A DNA stretch of 5,433 bases from NCBI GenBank assembly GCA_002732755.1, contig NVSP01000045.1:1165-6597 (forward strand), read 5' to 3'. The notes under the pieces were generated by a model, which saw only the letters and a program-made list of their open reading frames with translations, ran no database searches and was not told the origin of the DNA. Below, one piece after another: positions 1 through 5,433 of the stretch. This DNA comes from Phycisphaera sp. (GTDB taxonomy: Bacteria > Planctomycetota > Phycisphaerae > Phycisphaerales > UBA1924). Position 1 is the first letter of the stretch; each line of letters opens with the position of its first letter. The translations under genes and the position numbers were made by a program.

Positions 1-4
1 GAAG

Positions 5-8
5 TCCT
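5..8 (-). promoter_or_regulatory. Possible ribosome binding site for a gene beyond the left edge
   Basis: On the minus strand the TAG stop of the ExbB-like gene runs directly into AGGA (stop and motif read TAGGACTTC). An AGGA overlapping a stop codon is typical of translational coupling to a closely following gene. ExbB/TolQ-family genes are very often followed by an ExbD/TolR gene, so that is the natural guess for the next gene, but none of it lies in the window. The motif is only four bases long, so the call is weak. Confidence 0.25.
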
Positions 9-633
9 ATTTTTTTGCGATGGTTTCGCTCTCAAGAGCCGCGGCACCGATCGTTTCAAATACACCGAGCGCCCGGTCCGCCGACCTGCGGAAGTGGTTG
101 TACGGGAACAGCACCACCAGCGCGATGACCAGCCCAAACGCGGTGGTGTAGAGCGCCTCTGAGATCCCCACCGCCATCGCTGCGGGGTCTGTGACTTGCT
201 CAGCGTTCCCGAGCAAGCCGAAGCTTTTGATGATGCCCGTGACTGTGCCGAGGATGCCGAGCATCGGGGCCGCGGTGACCACGGTTGATAGAAACGAGAG
301 ATACCGCTCGAGCTTTGGCCTGACGCTCTCAGCAGCAGCGATGACCGAGCTTTCGCCGATCGCCCCGGCTGCGCTTTCATCGAGCATCACCGACACAAAC
401 TGCCCAAGGAGGCCCGTGCCCGATTCCCGAGCCAACGCCGATTCATCGGACGACCGCAACGCCGAGGCGATCCGCGACACCCGGCTCTGGTCCATGCCCC
501 TGCCAAGCGTGATGAAGAATAACGCCCGCTCGAAGCAGAGCGCCACCGACACCACGCTGACGACAGCCAGCGGCCAGGCCACCCATCCCGCGGCTGCGAA
601 TAACTCACCGGCTTGCTCGATCGTCCCTGCCAT
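7..633 (-). CDS. MotA/TolQ/ExbB proton channel family protein
   Basis: An inner-membrane proton-channel subunit of the MotA/TolQ/ExbB family. Such proteins pair with an ExbD/TolR-like partner and use the proton gradient to drive outer-membrane transport, envelope work or motility. From the ATG at 633 it has 208 residues, close to the usual ExbB/TolQ length. Three membrane segments are visible: about 17-40 (WVAWPLAVVSVVSVALCF), 111-138 and 160-183. The family signature appears as APMLGILGTVTGIIKSF at the second segment and GISEALYTTAFGLVIAL at the third, with the small/threonine residues (GTVTG, LYTT) and the Glu in ISEA that line the channel in ExbB. The ORF stays open upstream to 759, but the added residues are polar, not ExbB-like, and would overlap the ispA-like gene; MAGTIEQAGELF is a natural N-terminus. 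No clear Shine-Dalgarno precedes it. It is divergent from the ispA-like gene. The subfamily (ExbB versus TolQ) cannot be settled without the partner gene. Confidence 0.92.
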   Translation of the reverse strand: MAGTIEQAGELFAAAGWVAWPLAVVSVVSVALCFERALFFITLGRGMDQSRVSRIASALRSSDESALARESGTGLLGQFVSVMLDESAAGAIGESSVIAAAESVRPKLERYLSFLSTVVTAAPMLGILGTVTGIIKSFGLLGNAEQVTDPAAMAVGISEALYTTAFGLVIALVVLFPYNHFRRSADRALGVFETIGAAALESETIAKK

Positions 634-680
634 AGTTGGATCGTACTGTACCCAGCCAAGCCCTGATCGCTCATAGTTCA

Positions 681-686
681 AAAGGA
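681..686 (+). promoter_or_regulatory. Shine-Dalgarno deciding the ispA-like start
   Basis: AAAGGA lies seven bases upstream of an in-frame ATC at 694. The arrangement closely resembles the one in front of nadK, where AAAGG ends seven bases before the ATG. No ATG, GTG or TTG in any frame sits at a suitable distance downstream of it, so if it is functional it serves the ATC. It is the main sequence evidence for starting the ispA-like gene well upstream of its first conventional start codon (TTG at 799). Confidence 0.5.
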
Positions 687-693
687 CACCGCC

Positions 694-1584
694 ATCGCCA
701 GTTCTCCCGACGACATCTCGGCCCCGATCCCGTTCATCAACCAAGAACTGGCAAGGCACATCGACAGCGCGGGCCTAGGCGGGGAAATCTCGGTCGGCTT
801 GCACGACGCGATGCGCTACGCGGTCCTCGGCGGCGGGAAACGACTCCGCCCGCTGCTCGTCTGGCACGCCTGCGCAGCCGCCTGCGACAGACCAAAGGTG
901 TGCCTGCCCGCAGCAGCAGCGATCGAATACATCCACGCCTTTAGCCTTGTCCACGACGACCTGCCCGCGATGGACGATGACGACCTCCGCCGGGGCCAAC
1001 CCACGCTCCACATCCACACCTCAGAAGCGATGGCGATCCTCGCGGGCGATGCGCTCCTCAACCTCGCGTTCGCTGCGCTCACCCGTGTCAATATCGACCC
1101 CGCGCACTGCCTCAGACTTGTCGAGGAACTGACCGCGGGATGCGCTGGCATGATCTCCGGGCAAATCTTTGACTCGCTTCCAAAAGCCGACCCCGCCATC
1201 GAAGACCGCGACCGGCTCGAACGGATCCACCGCAACAAGACGGGGGCGCTGATCCGCGCCGCGTGCCGAATCGGCGCGATCTGTGGCGGGGCCTCGGCGG
1301 ACACGCTCTCGGCCCTGACCACCTACGCCAACGACATCGGGTTGATGTTCCAGGCTGTCGATGACCTGATCGATGTCGAGCAACTCGCTGAGCACACGGG
1401 CAAGCGCACCGGCAAAGACGCGGATGCGGGCAAGCTCACCTATCCGGGGCTGCTGGGGGTTGAGGGCACAAAGGCCGAGATTGCGCGCCTTCAAGCCGAA
1501 GCTGTCGCAGCCGTCGAGCCGATGGGTCCAAAGGCCGACCCGCTGGTGGCCATCGCCAACCTGCTCGCCACCCGAGACCGATAA
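694..1584 (+). CDS. ispA: Polyprenyl synthetase, farnesyl diphosphate synthase type (IspA-like)
   Basis: A cytoplasmic trans-prenyltransferase condensing IPP with DMAPP/GPP to give short-chain prenyl diphosphates. Numbering from the ATC at 694 (296 residues; E. coli IspA has 299), it shows GGGKRLRP at 46-53, the first aspartate-rich motif HDDLPAMDDDDLRRG from 87, the HRNKTGALI substrate-binding segment, and the second aspartate-rich motif DDLID at 223-227 followed by GKRTGKDADAGKLTYPGLLG. The first motif carries the two-residue insertion of type II enzymes, and an aromatic (Phe83) is five residues before it, the pattern linked to farnesyl rather than geranylgeranyl product; that is inference from family rules. 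The first conventional start is TTG at 799, which would give 261 residues and remove the N-terminal helix that family members have. The reading frame stays open to a stop at 664 and encodes plausible family sequence (FINQELARHIDSAG), so I place the start at the ATC behind an AAAGGA. A minimal, conservative annotation would be 799-1584. It precedes dxs by 171 bp. Confidence 0.9.
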   Translation: MASSPDDISAPIPFINQELARHIDSAGLGGEISVGLHDAMRYAVLGGGKRLRPLLVWHACAAACDRPKVCLPAAAAIEYIHAFSLVHDDLPAMDDDDLRRGQPTLHIHTSEAMAILAGDALLNLAFAALTRVNIDPAHCLRLVEELTAGCAGMISGQIFDSLPKADPAIEDRDRLERIHRNKTGALIRAACRIGAICGGASADTLSALTTYANDIGLMFQAVDDLIDVEQLAEHTGKRTGKDADAGKLTYPGLLGVEGTKAEIARLQAEAVAAVEPMGPKADPLVAIANLLATRDR

Positions 1585-1613
1585 CGAGCTTGCAAATATG
1601 TTCACTGCCCTGA

Positions 1614-1642
1614 TCGTCAAGCCACAATTGTTTCAGTATACT
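1614..1642 (+). promoter_or_regulatory. Candidate sigma70-type promoter for dxs
   Basis: In the 171-bp gap between the ispA-like gene and dxs there is an A/T-rich patch, unusual in this GC-rich DNA, holding TATACT (1637-1642), a five-of-six match to the -10 consensus. TCGTCA (1614-1619) lies exactly 17 bp upstream and matches four of six -35 bases. Transcription would begin near 1650 and give a leader of roughly 105 nt before the dxs ATG. The leader can form a short GGCCC/GGGCC stem (1656-1660 with 1680-1684). I see no THI-box or other known riboswitch. Weak consensus matches arise by chance, so this is only a candidate. Confidence 0.35.
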
Positions 1643-1755
1643 TTGAAAACACACCGGCCCGAGCCGATCGCCGAACTCTGGGCCACCGACAGACGAATGA
1701 TCCGGGCACGCACGCAACCGGCCGCCCCAAAAGCACAAGACAGACACGAGAGAGC

Positions 1756-3750
1756 ATGACCTACCTTCCCAACATCAAAACCCCCGCCGACCTCAAACGG
1801 ATCCCAGTCAGCGCCCTGCCCGAACTGGCGCAGGAGATCCGCACCGCGATCATCGAACAGGTCTCAAAGACCGGCGGCCACCTCGCGCCAAACCTCGGCG
1901 TCGTCGAACTCACCATCGCGATGCACTATGTCTTTGACTTCGGCTACGACCGCCTGCTCTTTGATGTCGGCCACCAGTGCTACCCGCACAAGCTCATCAC
2001 AGGTAGGTACAACCTCTTCAGCAAGCTCCGCACACGCGAAGGCATGGCGGGCTTTCCCGACCCGAGCGAAAGCAAGTTCGACCTCTTCAATGTCGGGCAC
2101 GCGGGCACGGGGATCTCGACCGCGGTCGGCATGGCGCGCGGCGACCTGCTCGCCAACCAAGCATTCAACAAGAAAACAAACCCCACCGGCAGACGCGTTG
2201 TGACGCTCATCGGTGACGCCTCGATCGTCAACGGCGTGGCGATGGAAGGCCTCAACAACGCGGGCACACTCAAACGCCAGTTCCTCGTCGTCCTCAACGA
2301 CAATGGCATGAGTATCGCCAAACCTCAGGGCGCGCTGGCGCAGTACTTCGATCGCGTGCGGATGAGCCACACCTACACCGATTTCAAACAATCCGCGGGC
2401 AAGATCCTCGATAGCATCCCCGGCGGCTCGCTCCTGCGCGACGCGTACCACCGCACCGGTGAAGCAACCAAAGCCGCGATCGCTGAGAACTCATGGTTCG
2501 AGCACTTTGGGCTGCTCACCGCTGGCCCGATCGACGGCCACAGCATCCCCGAGCTTATCGAGTTCTTCAGTGAAGCACGCGAATATGACAAACCGATGGT
2601 GCTGCACATCAAGACGACCAAGGGCAAAGGTCTTGACATCGCCGAGAACGACGCGACGACATTTCATTCGCCAAAGCCCTTTACCGTCGAACGCGACGAG
2701 ACACTTGGCTGCCGGGTCGAGATCCCTTCATCGGGCAGGTCGTTTACGGGCGCGTTCGCCGAGGCGATGATGGATCTGATGCAGCGCGACAAGAGCATCG
2801 TCGCCGCGACGGCTGCGATGCCCGACGGCACGGGCATCACCCCGGTGCTCAAAGCATTCCCGGGCCGCGTCTGGGACACGGGCATCTGCGAGAGCCACGC
2901 GATGGACATGATGGCGGGGCTTGCAAAGACCGGGTTCAAACCCTTCTTTGCGGTGTACGCGACATTCTTTCATCGCGCGTTCGATCAGGCGTTCCAAGAA
3001 GTGGCGCTGCAAGGGTTGCCCGTGCGGCTTTGCCTTGATCGAGCGGGACTTGTCGGCGGCGACGGCGCTGTCCACCACGGCTTCTGCGACACCGCGCTCC
3101 TGCGAACACTTCCAGAAGCGGTCATAACCGCAGCGATCGACGAGCCCAGTTTGCTGGCGGCGCTGGAGTTCATGCGCACTTACGACGAGAGCCTCAGCAG
3201 CGTGCGCTACCCGCGCGCCGATGTCTCGGCTGCGCTTGCTGACCAACCCTGCCCGCCGTTTGTCTTGGGCAAAGCGCGGAATCTGACGACAGAAATCGAC
3301 ATTGAATCGGACGCAGTCGATGTCGCGGTCTTGGCGTTTGGAACGCCCGCCATCGCAGCGCTCGAAGCCGCGGCGAATCTTGCGGGCAGCTACCGCGTCG
3401 CGGTCTTCGATGCACGCTTTGCCAAACCGATCGACGAGGCACTCATCCGCACACTGCTTACGCGCAAGATCCCGACGATCACGGTCGAAGAACACGCACC
3501 GATGGGCGGGTTCGGGTCGGCGGTGCTTGACGCTGCAAACGAGCTTGGGCTTGATGCCTCCTGCGTCACCAAGCTTGCGCTTCCCGATTCATGGGTGCTT
3601 CAGAACCCGCGGAGTTCTCAACTCGCCGAGACCGGGCTGGATGCGGCGGGCATCGCCCGTGCGATCCGGCATGCGGCAAACGGCAAGAAATCGGCTGAGG
3701 TCACCACGCAAGTCGAGAGCAAAGAGGCAAACCGCCAGCCCGCAAGGTAG
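1756..3750 (+). CDS. dxs: 1-deoxy-D-xylulose-5-phosphate synthase
   Basis: A thiamine-diphosphate enzyme that condenses pyruvate with glyceraldehyde 3-phosphate, releasing CO2, to form DXP, the entry step of the MEP isoprenoid pathway; cytoplasmic homodimer. Its 664 residues compare with 620 in E. coli, the excess being small insertions and a polar C-terminal tail after about residue 638. In order: SKTGGHLAPNLGVVELT with His42; DVGHQCYPHK with His73; the cofactor/Mg loop GDASIVNG at 153-160 (Asp154) with NDNGMSI at 181-187 (Asn183); TTFHSPKPF closing domain I; CESHAMD with Glu379, the expected ThDP-activating glutamate; YATFFHRAFDQ; DRAGLVGGDGAVHHG (428-442); and RYPR at 484-487, which binds substrate phosphate in DXS. 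A transketolase C-terminal domain follows (VDVAVLAFGT, RFAKPIDEAL, VEEHAPMGGFGSAV). The ThDP motif reads GDA rather than GDG and CESH replaces AEQH; both look like lineage features, since the catalytic residues remain. The ATG at 1756 has only a purine-rich GAGAGAG as ribosome signal. nadK follows after 55 bp. Confidence 0.96.
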   Translation: MTYLPNIKTPADLKRIPVSALPELAQEIRTAIIEQVSKTGGHLAPNLGVVELTIAMHYVFDFGYDRLLFDVGHQCYPHKLITGRYNLFSKLRTREGMAGFPDPSESKFDLFNVGHAGTGISTAVGMARGDLLANQAFNKKTNPTGRRVVTLIGDASIVNGVAMEGLNNAGTLKRQFLVVLNDNGMSIAKPQGALAQYFDRVRMSHTYTDFKQSAGKILDSIPGGSLLRDAYHRTGEATKAAIAENSWFEHFGLLTAGPIDGHSIPELIEFFSEAREYDKPMVLHIKTTKGKGLDIAENDATTFHSPKPFTVERDETLGCRVEIPSSGRSFTGAFAEAMMDLMQRDKSIVAATAAMPDGTGITPVLKAFPGRVWDTGICESHAMDMMAGLAKTGFKPFFAVYATFFHRAFDQAFQEVALQGLPVRLCLDRAGLVGGDGAVHHGFCDTALLRTLPEAVITAAIDEPSLLAALEFMRTYDESLSSVRYPRADVSAALADQPCPPFVLGKARNLTTEIDIESDAVDVAVLAFGTPAIAALEAAANLAGSYRVAVFDARFAKPIDEALIRTLLTRKIPTITVEEHAPMGGFGSAVLDAANELGLDASCVTKLALPDSWVLQNPRSSQLAETGLDAAGIARAIRHAANGKKSAEVTTQVESKEANRQPAR

Positions 3751-3793
3751 GCTTTGGGCAACGCCCGGCGTGTGCCTGGCTGACCCCGGCACG

Positions 3794-3798
3794 AAAGG
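3794..3798 (+). promoter_or_regulatory. Shine-Dalgarno of nadK
   Basis: AAAGG ends seven bases before the ATG at 3806. This decides the nadK start, because the frame is open far upstream (to 3302 and beyond) across the dxs coding region, and a longer start would be wrong. It also shows that this organism uses recognisable Shine-Dalgarno sequences at least sometimes, which supports reading the similar AAAGGA at 681-686 as real. Confidence 0.6.
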
Positions 3799-3805
3799 CC
3801 ATCCC

Positions 3806-4690
3806 ATGACAGGCTCAAGGCGATCAACGCTGCTCGTGGTCAACACAAACAAGCCCGATGCCGACCGCGCATCGCGCGAACTCGAAAAGCTCATCAACCA
3901 GCACGGCTCGCTTGTCGGGCAGATACCCGCTGCCAACGGTGCGATCTCAAATGAAGCAAAGAACGCGGACCTCATCGTCGTGCTCGGGGGAGACGGCACG
4001 CTCCTGGGCGAAGGGCGACGATTCGCGGGCAGCGGCATCCCGGTACTCGGGGTCAATGTCGGAAAGCTCGGATTTTTAGCTGAATTTGATCTTGATGCGG
4101 TGCGTACGCAAGCCGAGAATCTCTTTGGCAGCGGCGACCTGACCACACGGTCCGTGCCGCTGCTGTCAGTAGAAATCTGCAACTCCGACGGCTCAGCCGT
4201 CCATGTCGGAAACGCTATGAACGAAGCGGTGGTCACCGCAGGCCCCCCGTTCCGCGTGATCGAGCTTGGCATCAAAATCGACGGCACACGCGGACCTGTC
4301 GCTCGCGGCGACGGATTGATCGTCTCGACATCACTCGGTTCAACCGCGTACAATGTCTCGGCGGGCGGCCCGATCATCCACCCGCTTGTTGACGCGACCG
4401 TCATCACACCGATCGCTGCACACTCGCTTGCGTTCCGCCCGATCGCGGTGCCGGGCACAAGCCTGATCGAGTTGGACCCGATCCAGATCAACGACGAGGC
4501 AACCGGCGGCACCACGCTCGTCCTCGACGGCCAGATCCAACACCGCATCACCAAGGGCCAGTCTGTGCGGATCAACCGCGCCGACCAATCAGTCGAACTC
4601 GTCGTCAACCAAAACGGCAACTACTGGCACACGCTCGTCAGCAAACTCCACTGGGCCAAGCAACCAACGTTTTCACAGCACGAAGGCTAG
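3806..4690 (+). CDS. nadK: NAD kinase (NAD(+)/NADH kinase)
   Basis: Phosphorylates NAD(H) at the 2'-hydroxyl of its adenosine ribose, using ATP or polyphosphate, to make NADP(H); a cytoplasmic enzyme and the only known route to NADP. It has 294 residues, normal for bacterial NadK (about 290). Visible family motifs are the GGDGTLL loop at 61-67 with catalytic Asp63, NVGKLGFLAEF at 84-94, NAMNEAVV at 137-143 carrying the NE pair, and the glycine-rich GDGLIVSTSLGSTAYN followed by VSAGGPIIHP (168-193), where STSLG replaces the more usual STPTG. The C-terminal beta-sandwich segment includes TTLVLDGQ (LDGQ being the typical D-G-Q turn). The start is the ATG behind AAAGG; the long upstream open frame over dxs is a shadow. 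It lies 55 bp after dxs with no terminator, so probable co-transcription; NADPH demand by DXR and IspH-type steps offers a rationale, by inference. Its TAG stop overlaps that of the convergent RND gene. Confidence 0.96.
   Translation: MTGSRRSTLLVVNTNKPDADRASRELEKLINQHGSLVGQIPAANGAISNEAKNADLIVVLGGDGTLLGEGRRFAGSGIPVLGVNVGKLGFLAEFDLDAVRTQAENLFGSGDLTTRSVPLLSVEICNSDGSAVHVGNAMNEAVVTAGPPFRVIELGIKIDGTRGPVARGDGLIVSTSLGSTAYNVSAGGPIIHPLVDATVITPIAAHSLAFRPIAVPGTSLIELDPIQINDEATGGTTLVLDGQIQHRITKGQSVRINRADQSVELVVNQNGNYWHTLVSKLHWAKQPTFSQHEG
4687..4690. other. Overlapping stop codons of two convergent genes
   Basis: The palindrome CTAG contains the TAG of nadK (4688-4690, plus strand) and the TAG of the RND gene (4687-4689, minus strand). 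The two coding regions therefore overlap by four bases and leave no intergenic room for a terminator; any terminator for either transcript must lie inside the opposing gene. The only nearby symmetry is a 5-bp GCTAG/CTAGC pair (4686-4690 with 4706-4710), too weak to be called a terminator. Confidence 0.9.
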
Positions 4691-5433
4691 ATAACCGCAG
4701 TGCTGCTAGCTGCCGCCTCTTGCTTTTTGCCGAGAAGCTCGGATAATCCCCGTGACATGTCGATCACAAGGCCCAGCAAAAGCGGCACCAAAATCAGCGT
4801 AAACACAGTCGAAACAAGCAAACCGCCGACAACAACCGAGCCCAGTCCGCGGTAAATCTCCGACCCCGCGCCGGGCATCAGGATGAGCGGGAGCATGCCG
4901 CCGACGGATGTCAGCGTGCTCATGAAGATCGGCCTGATCCGTGTGCGCACGCTCTCGGCGATCGCATCCGCCGGCTCCATCGGCTTGGCCGCTGCCTCGC
5001 CCTCATCGGCATGGCCTTTCATGAAATTGAGCGATTGATGAACAAGCAGAATCGCGTTGTTGACGACGACACCAACCAGAATCACAAAGCCGAGCATCGT
5101 GAGCACATCAAGCTGCTGCGTCGGCACGATCGGGTTTGCAGCCGTGACATCATGCACAATCTTAAGCCCAAAGAACCCGCCAACAACCGCCAGCGGCACA
5201 CTGAACATAATCACAAACGGGTACACAAAGCTCTCAAACAGAGCACACATCAAAAGGTAGGTCACCGCGAGCGACCAGATAAACCGCGCGAGCATGAGCT
5301 GGGGCATGGTCGCAACACCAAAGAGCAGCACACCGATGCAGCCAAGCAAGATGAGCGCGCCAACGCCGCCGTAACCAAATGCGGCTCTACCCGATGAAAT
5401 CGCCCGAATGAAACCGAACCCAGCGACAAAAAT
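4687..5433 (-). CDS. RND-superfamily efflux permease, C-terminal part (partial)
   Basis: The C-terminal 248 residues of an inner-membrane proton-driven RND (AcrB/CzcA-like) transporter subunit; the frame is open to the right edge, so the N-terminal part is missing. In fragment numbering, recognisable elements are the TM8-like segment ending YLLMCALFESF (about 50-69), TM9 with PFVIMFSVPLAVVGGFFG (72-89), TM10 with LTMLGFVILVGVVVNNAILLV (111-131), the cytoplasmic AIAESVRTRIRPI followed by TM11 STLTSVGGMLPLILM (158-186), then GAGSEIYRGLG and TM12 to about 224, ending in a short hydrophilic tail. The loop between TM9 and TM10 is somewhat longer than in AcrB. Upstream of TM8 lies another strongly hydrophobic stretch (about 22-42) instead of the end of the large periplasmic domain (see findings). 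The proton-relay residues of TM4 lie outside the window, so substrate class and activity cannot be judged. A TTG at 5349 is internal, not the start. It is convergent with nadK. Confidence 0.92.
   Translation of the reverse strand: MFVAGFGFIRAISSGRAAFGYGGVGALILLGCIGVLLFGVATMPQLMLARFIWSLAVTYLLMCALFESFVYPFVIMFSVPLAVVGGFFGLKIVHDVTAANPIVPTQQLDVLTMLGFVILVGVVVNNAILLVHQSLNFMKGHADEGEAAAKPMEPADAIAESVRTRIRPIFMSTLTSVGGMLPLILMPGAGSEIYRGLGSVVVGGLLVSTVFTLILVPLLLGLVIDMSRGLSELLGKKQEAAASSTAVI

Noticed and set aside
191..676. Plus-strand open frame opposite the ExbB-like gene, and a similar one at 2728-3495 opposite dxs
   Set aside because: Both are antisense shadows of well-supported genes, with compositionally biased translations and no recognisable domain.
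634..759. Upstream extension of the ExbB-like protein to an ATG at 759
   Set aside because: The added 42 residues are polar and unlike ExbB/TolQ N-termini, and they overlap the coding frame of the ispA-like gene. The ATG at 633 gives the usual family length.
1585..1755. Thiamine pyrophosphate riboswitch in front of dxs
   Set aside because: A ThDP enzyme gene made this worth checking, but none of the conserved THI-box segments is present in the gap.
3756..3792. Hairpins after dxs (GGGC/GCCC at 3756-3766, GTGCC/GGCAC at 3772-3792) as a terminator
   Set aside because: The stems are only 4-5 bp, no T-run follows, and such pairs are common in GC-rich DNA. nadK follows at once in the same direction.
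3302..3805. N-terminal extension of the nadK frame across the dxs gene
   Set aside because: The frame is open by chance. The translation is Arg/Ser-rich and unlike NadK, while the ATG at 3806 has a Shine-Dalgarno and gives the normal family length.
3589..4620. Long open frame on the minus strand opposite dxs/nadK (343 codons)
   Set aside because: It lies antisense to strongly supported NAD kinase and the DXS C-terminus. Its translation is low-complexity (rich in Ser, Pro, Arg and Thr) with no family motif. GC-rich codon use routinely opens such antisense frames.

Overview
The window looks like ordinary chromosomal housekeeping DNA from a GC-rich bacterium. The composition, the weak or absent Shine-Dalgarno sequences in front of some genes, and the DXS sequence (GHAGTGIS, GDASIVNG and CESHAMDM in place of the proteobacterial GHSSTSIS, GDGAIT and AEQHAV) suggest a planctomycete, perhaps of the Phycisphaerae. 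That placement is from memory of the family and was not tested. I see no mobile element, tRNA, rRNA, CRISPR array or phage gene.

Layout, left to right. On the minus strand, 7-633 encodes a complete MotA/TolQ/ExbB-family proton-channel protein that reads off the left edge toward a probable next gene. About 60 bp of intergenic DNA follow. Then come three plus-strand genes: a short-chain polyprenyl diphosphate synthase of farnesyl type (ispA-like, ending at 1584), 1-deoxy-D-xylulose-5-phosphate synthase (dxs, 1756-3750) and NAD kinase (nadK, 3806-4690). Last, a minus-strand gene (4687 to beyond 5433) encodes the C-terminal membrane half of an RND-superfamily efflux permease. Its stop codon overlaps that of nadK in a shared CTAG.

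The three central genes form an isoprenoid-precursor block. DXS makes DXP from pyruvate and glyceraldehyde 3-phosphate, the first step of the MEP pathway. The IspA-like enzyme condenses the resulting IPP and DMAPP into farnesyl diphosphate. NAD kinase supplies NADP(H), which the next MEP enzyme (DXR) and much other biosynthesis need. ispA and dxs sit 171 bp apart with a candidate promoter between them. dxs and nadK are 55 bp apart with no convincing terminator, so they are probably co-transcribed. The two flanking genes encode energised membrane machines and need not be functionally linked to the block.

The points most worth a second look are: (1) the ispA-like gene has no ATG, GTG or TTG that would give a full-length protein, but has a well-placed Shine-Dalgarno in front of an in-frame ATC; (2) the RND permease appears to have two hydrophobic segments back to back where the large second periplasmic domain should be; (3) an A7 run directly abuts the stop codon of the ExbB-like gene; (4) the tail-to-tail stop-codon overlap. 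None of these amounts to a clearly new biological system.
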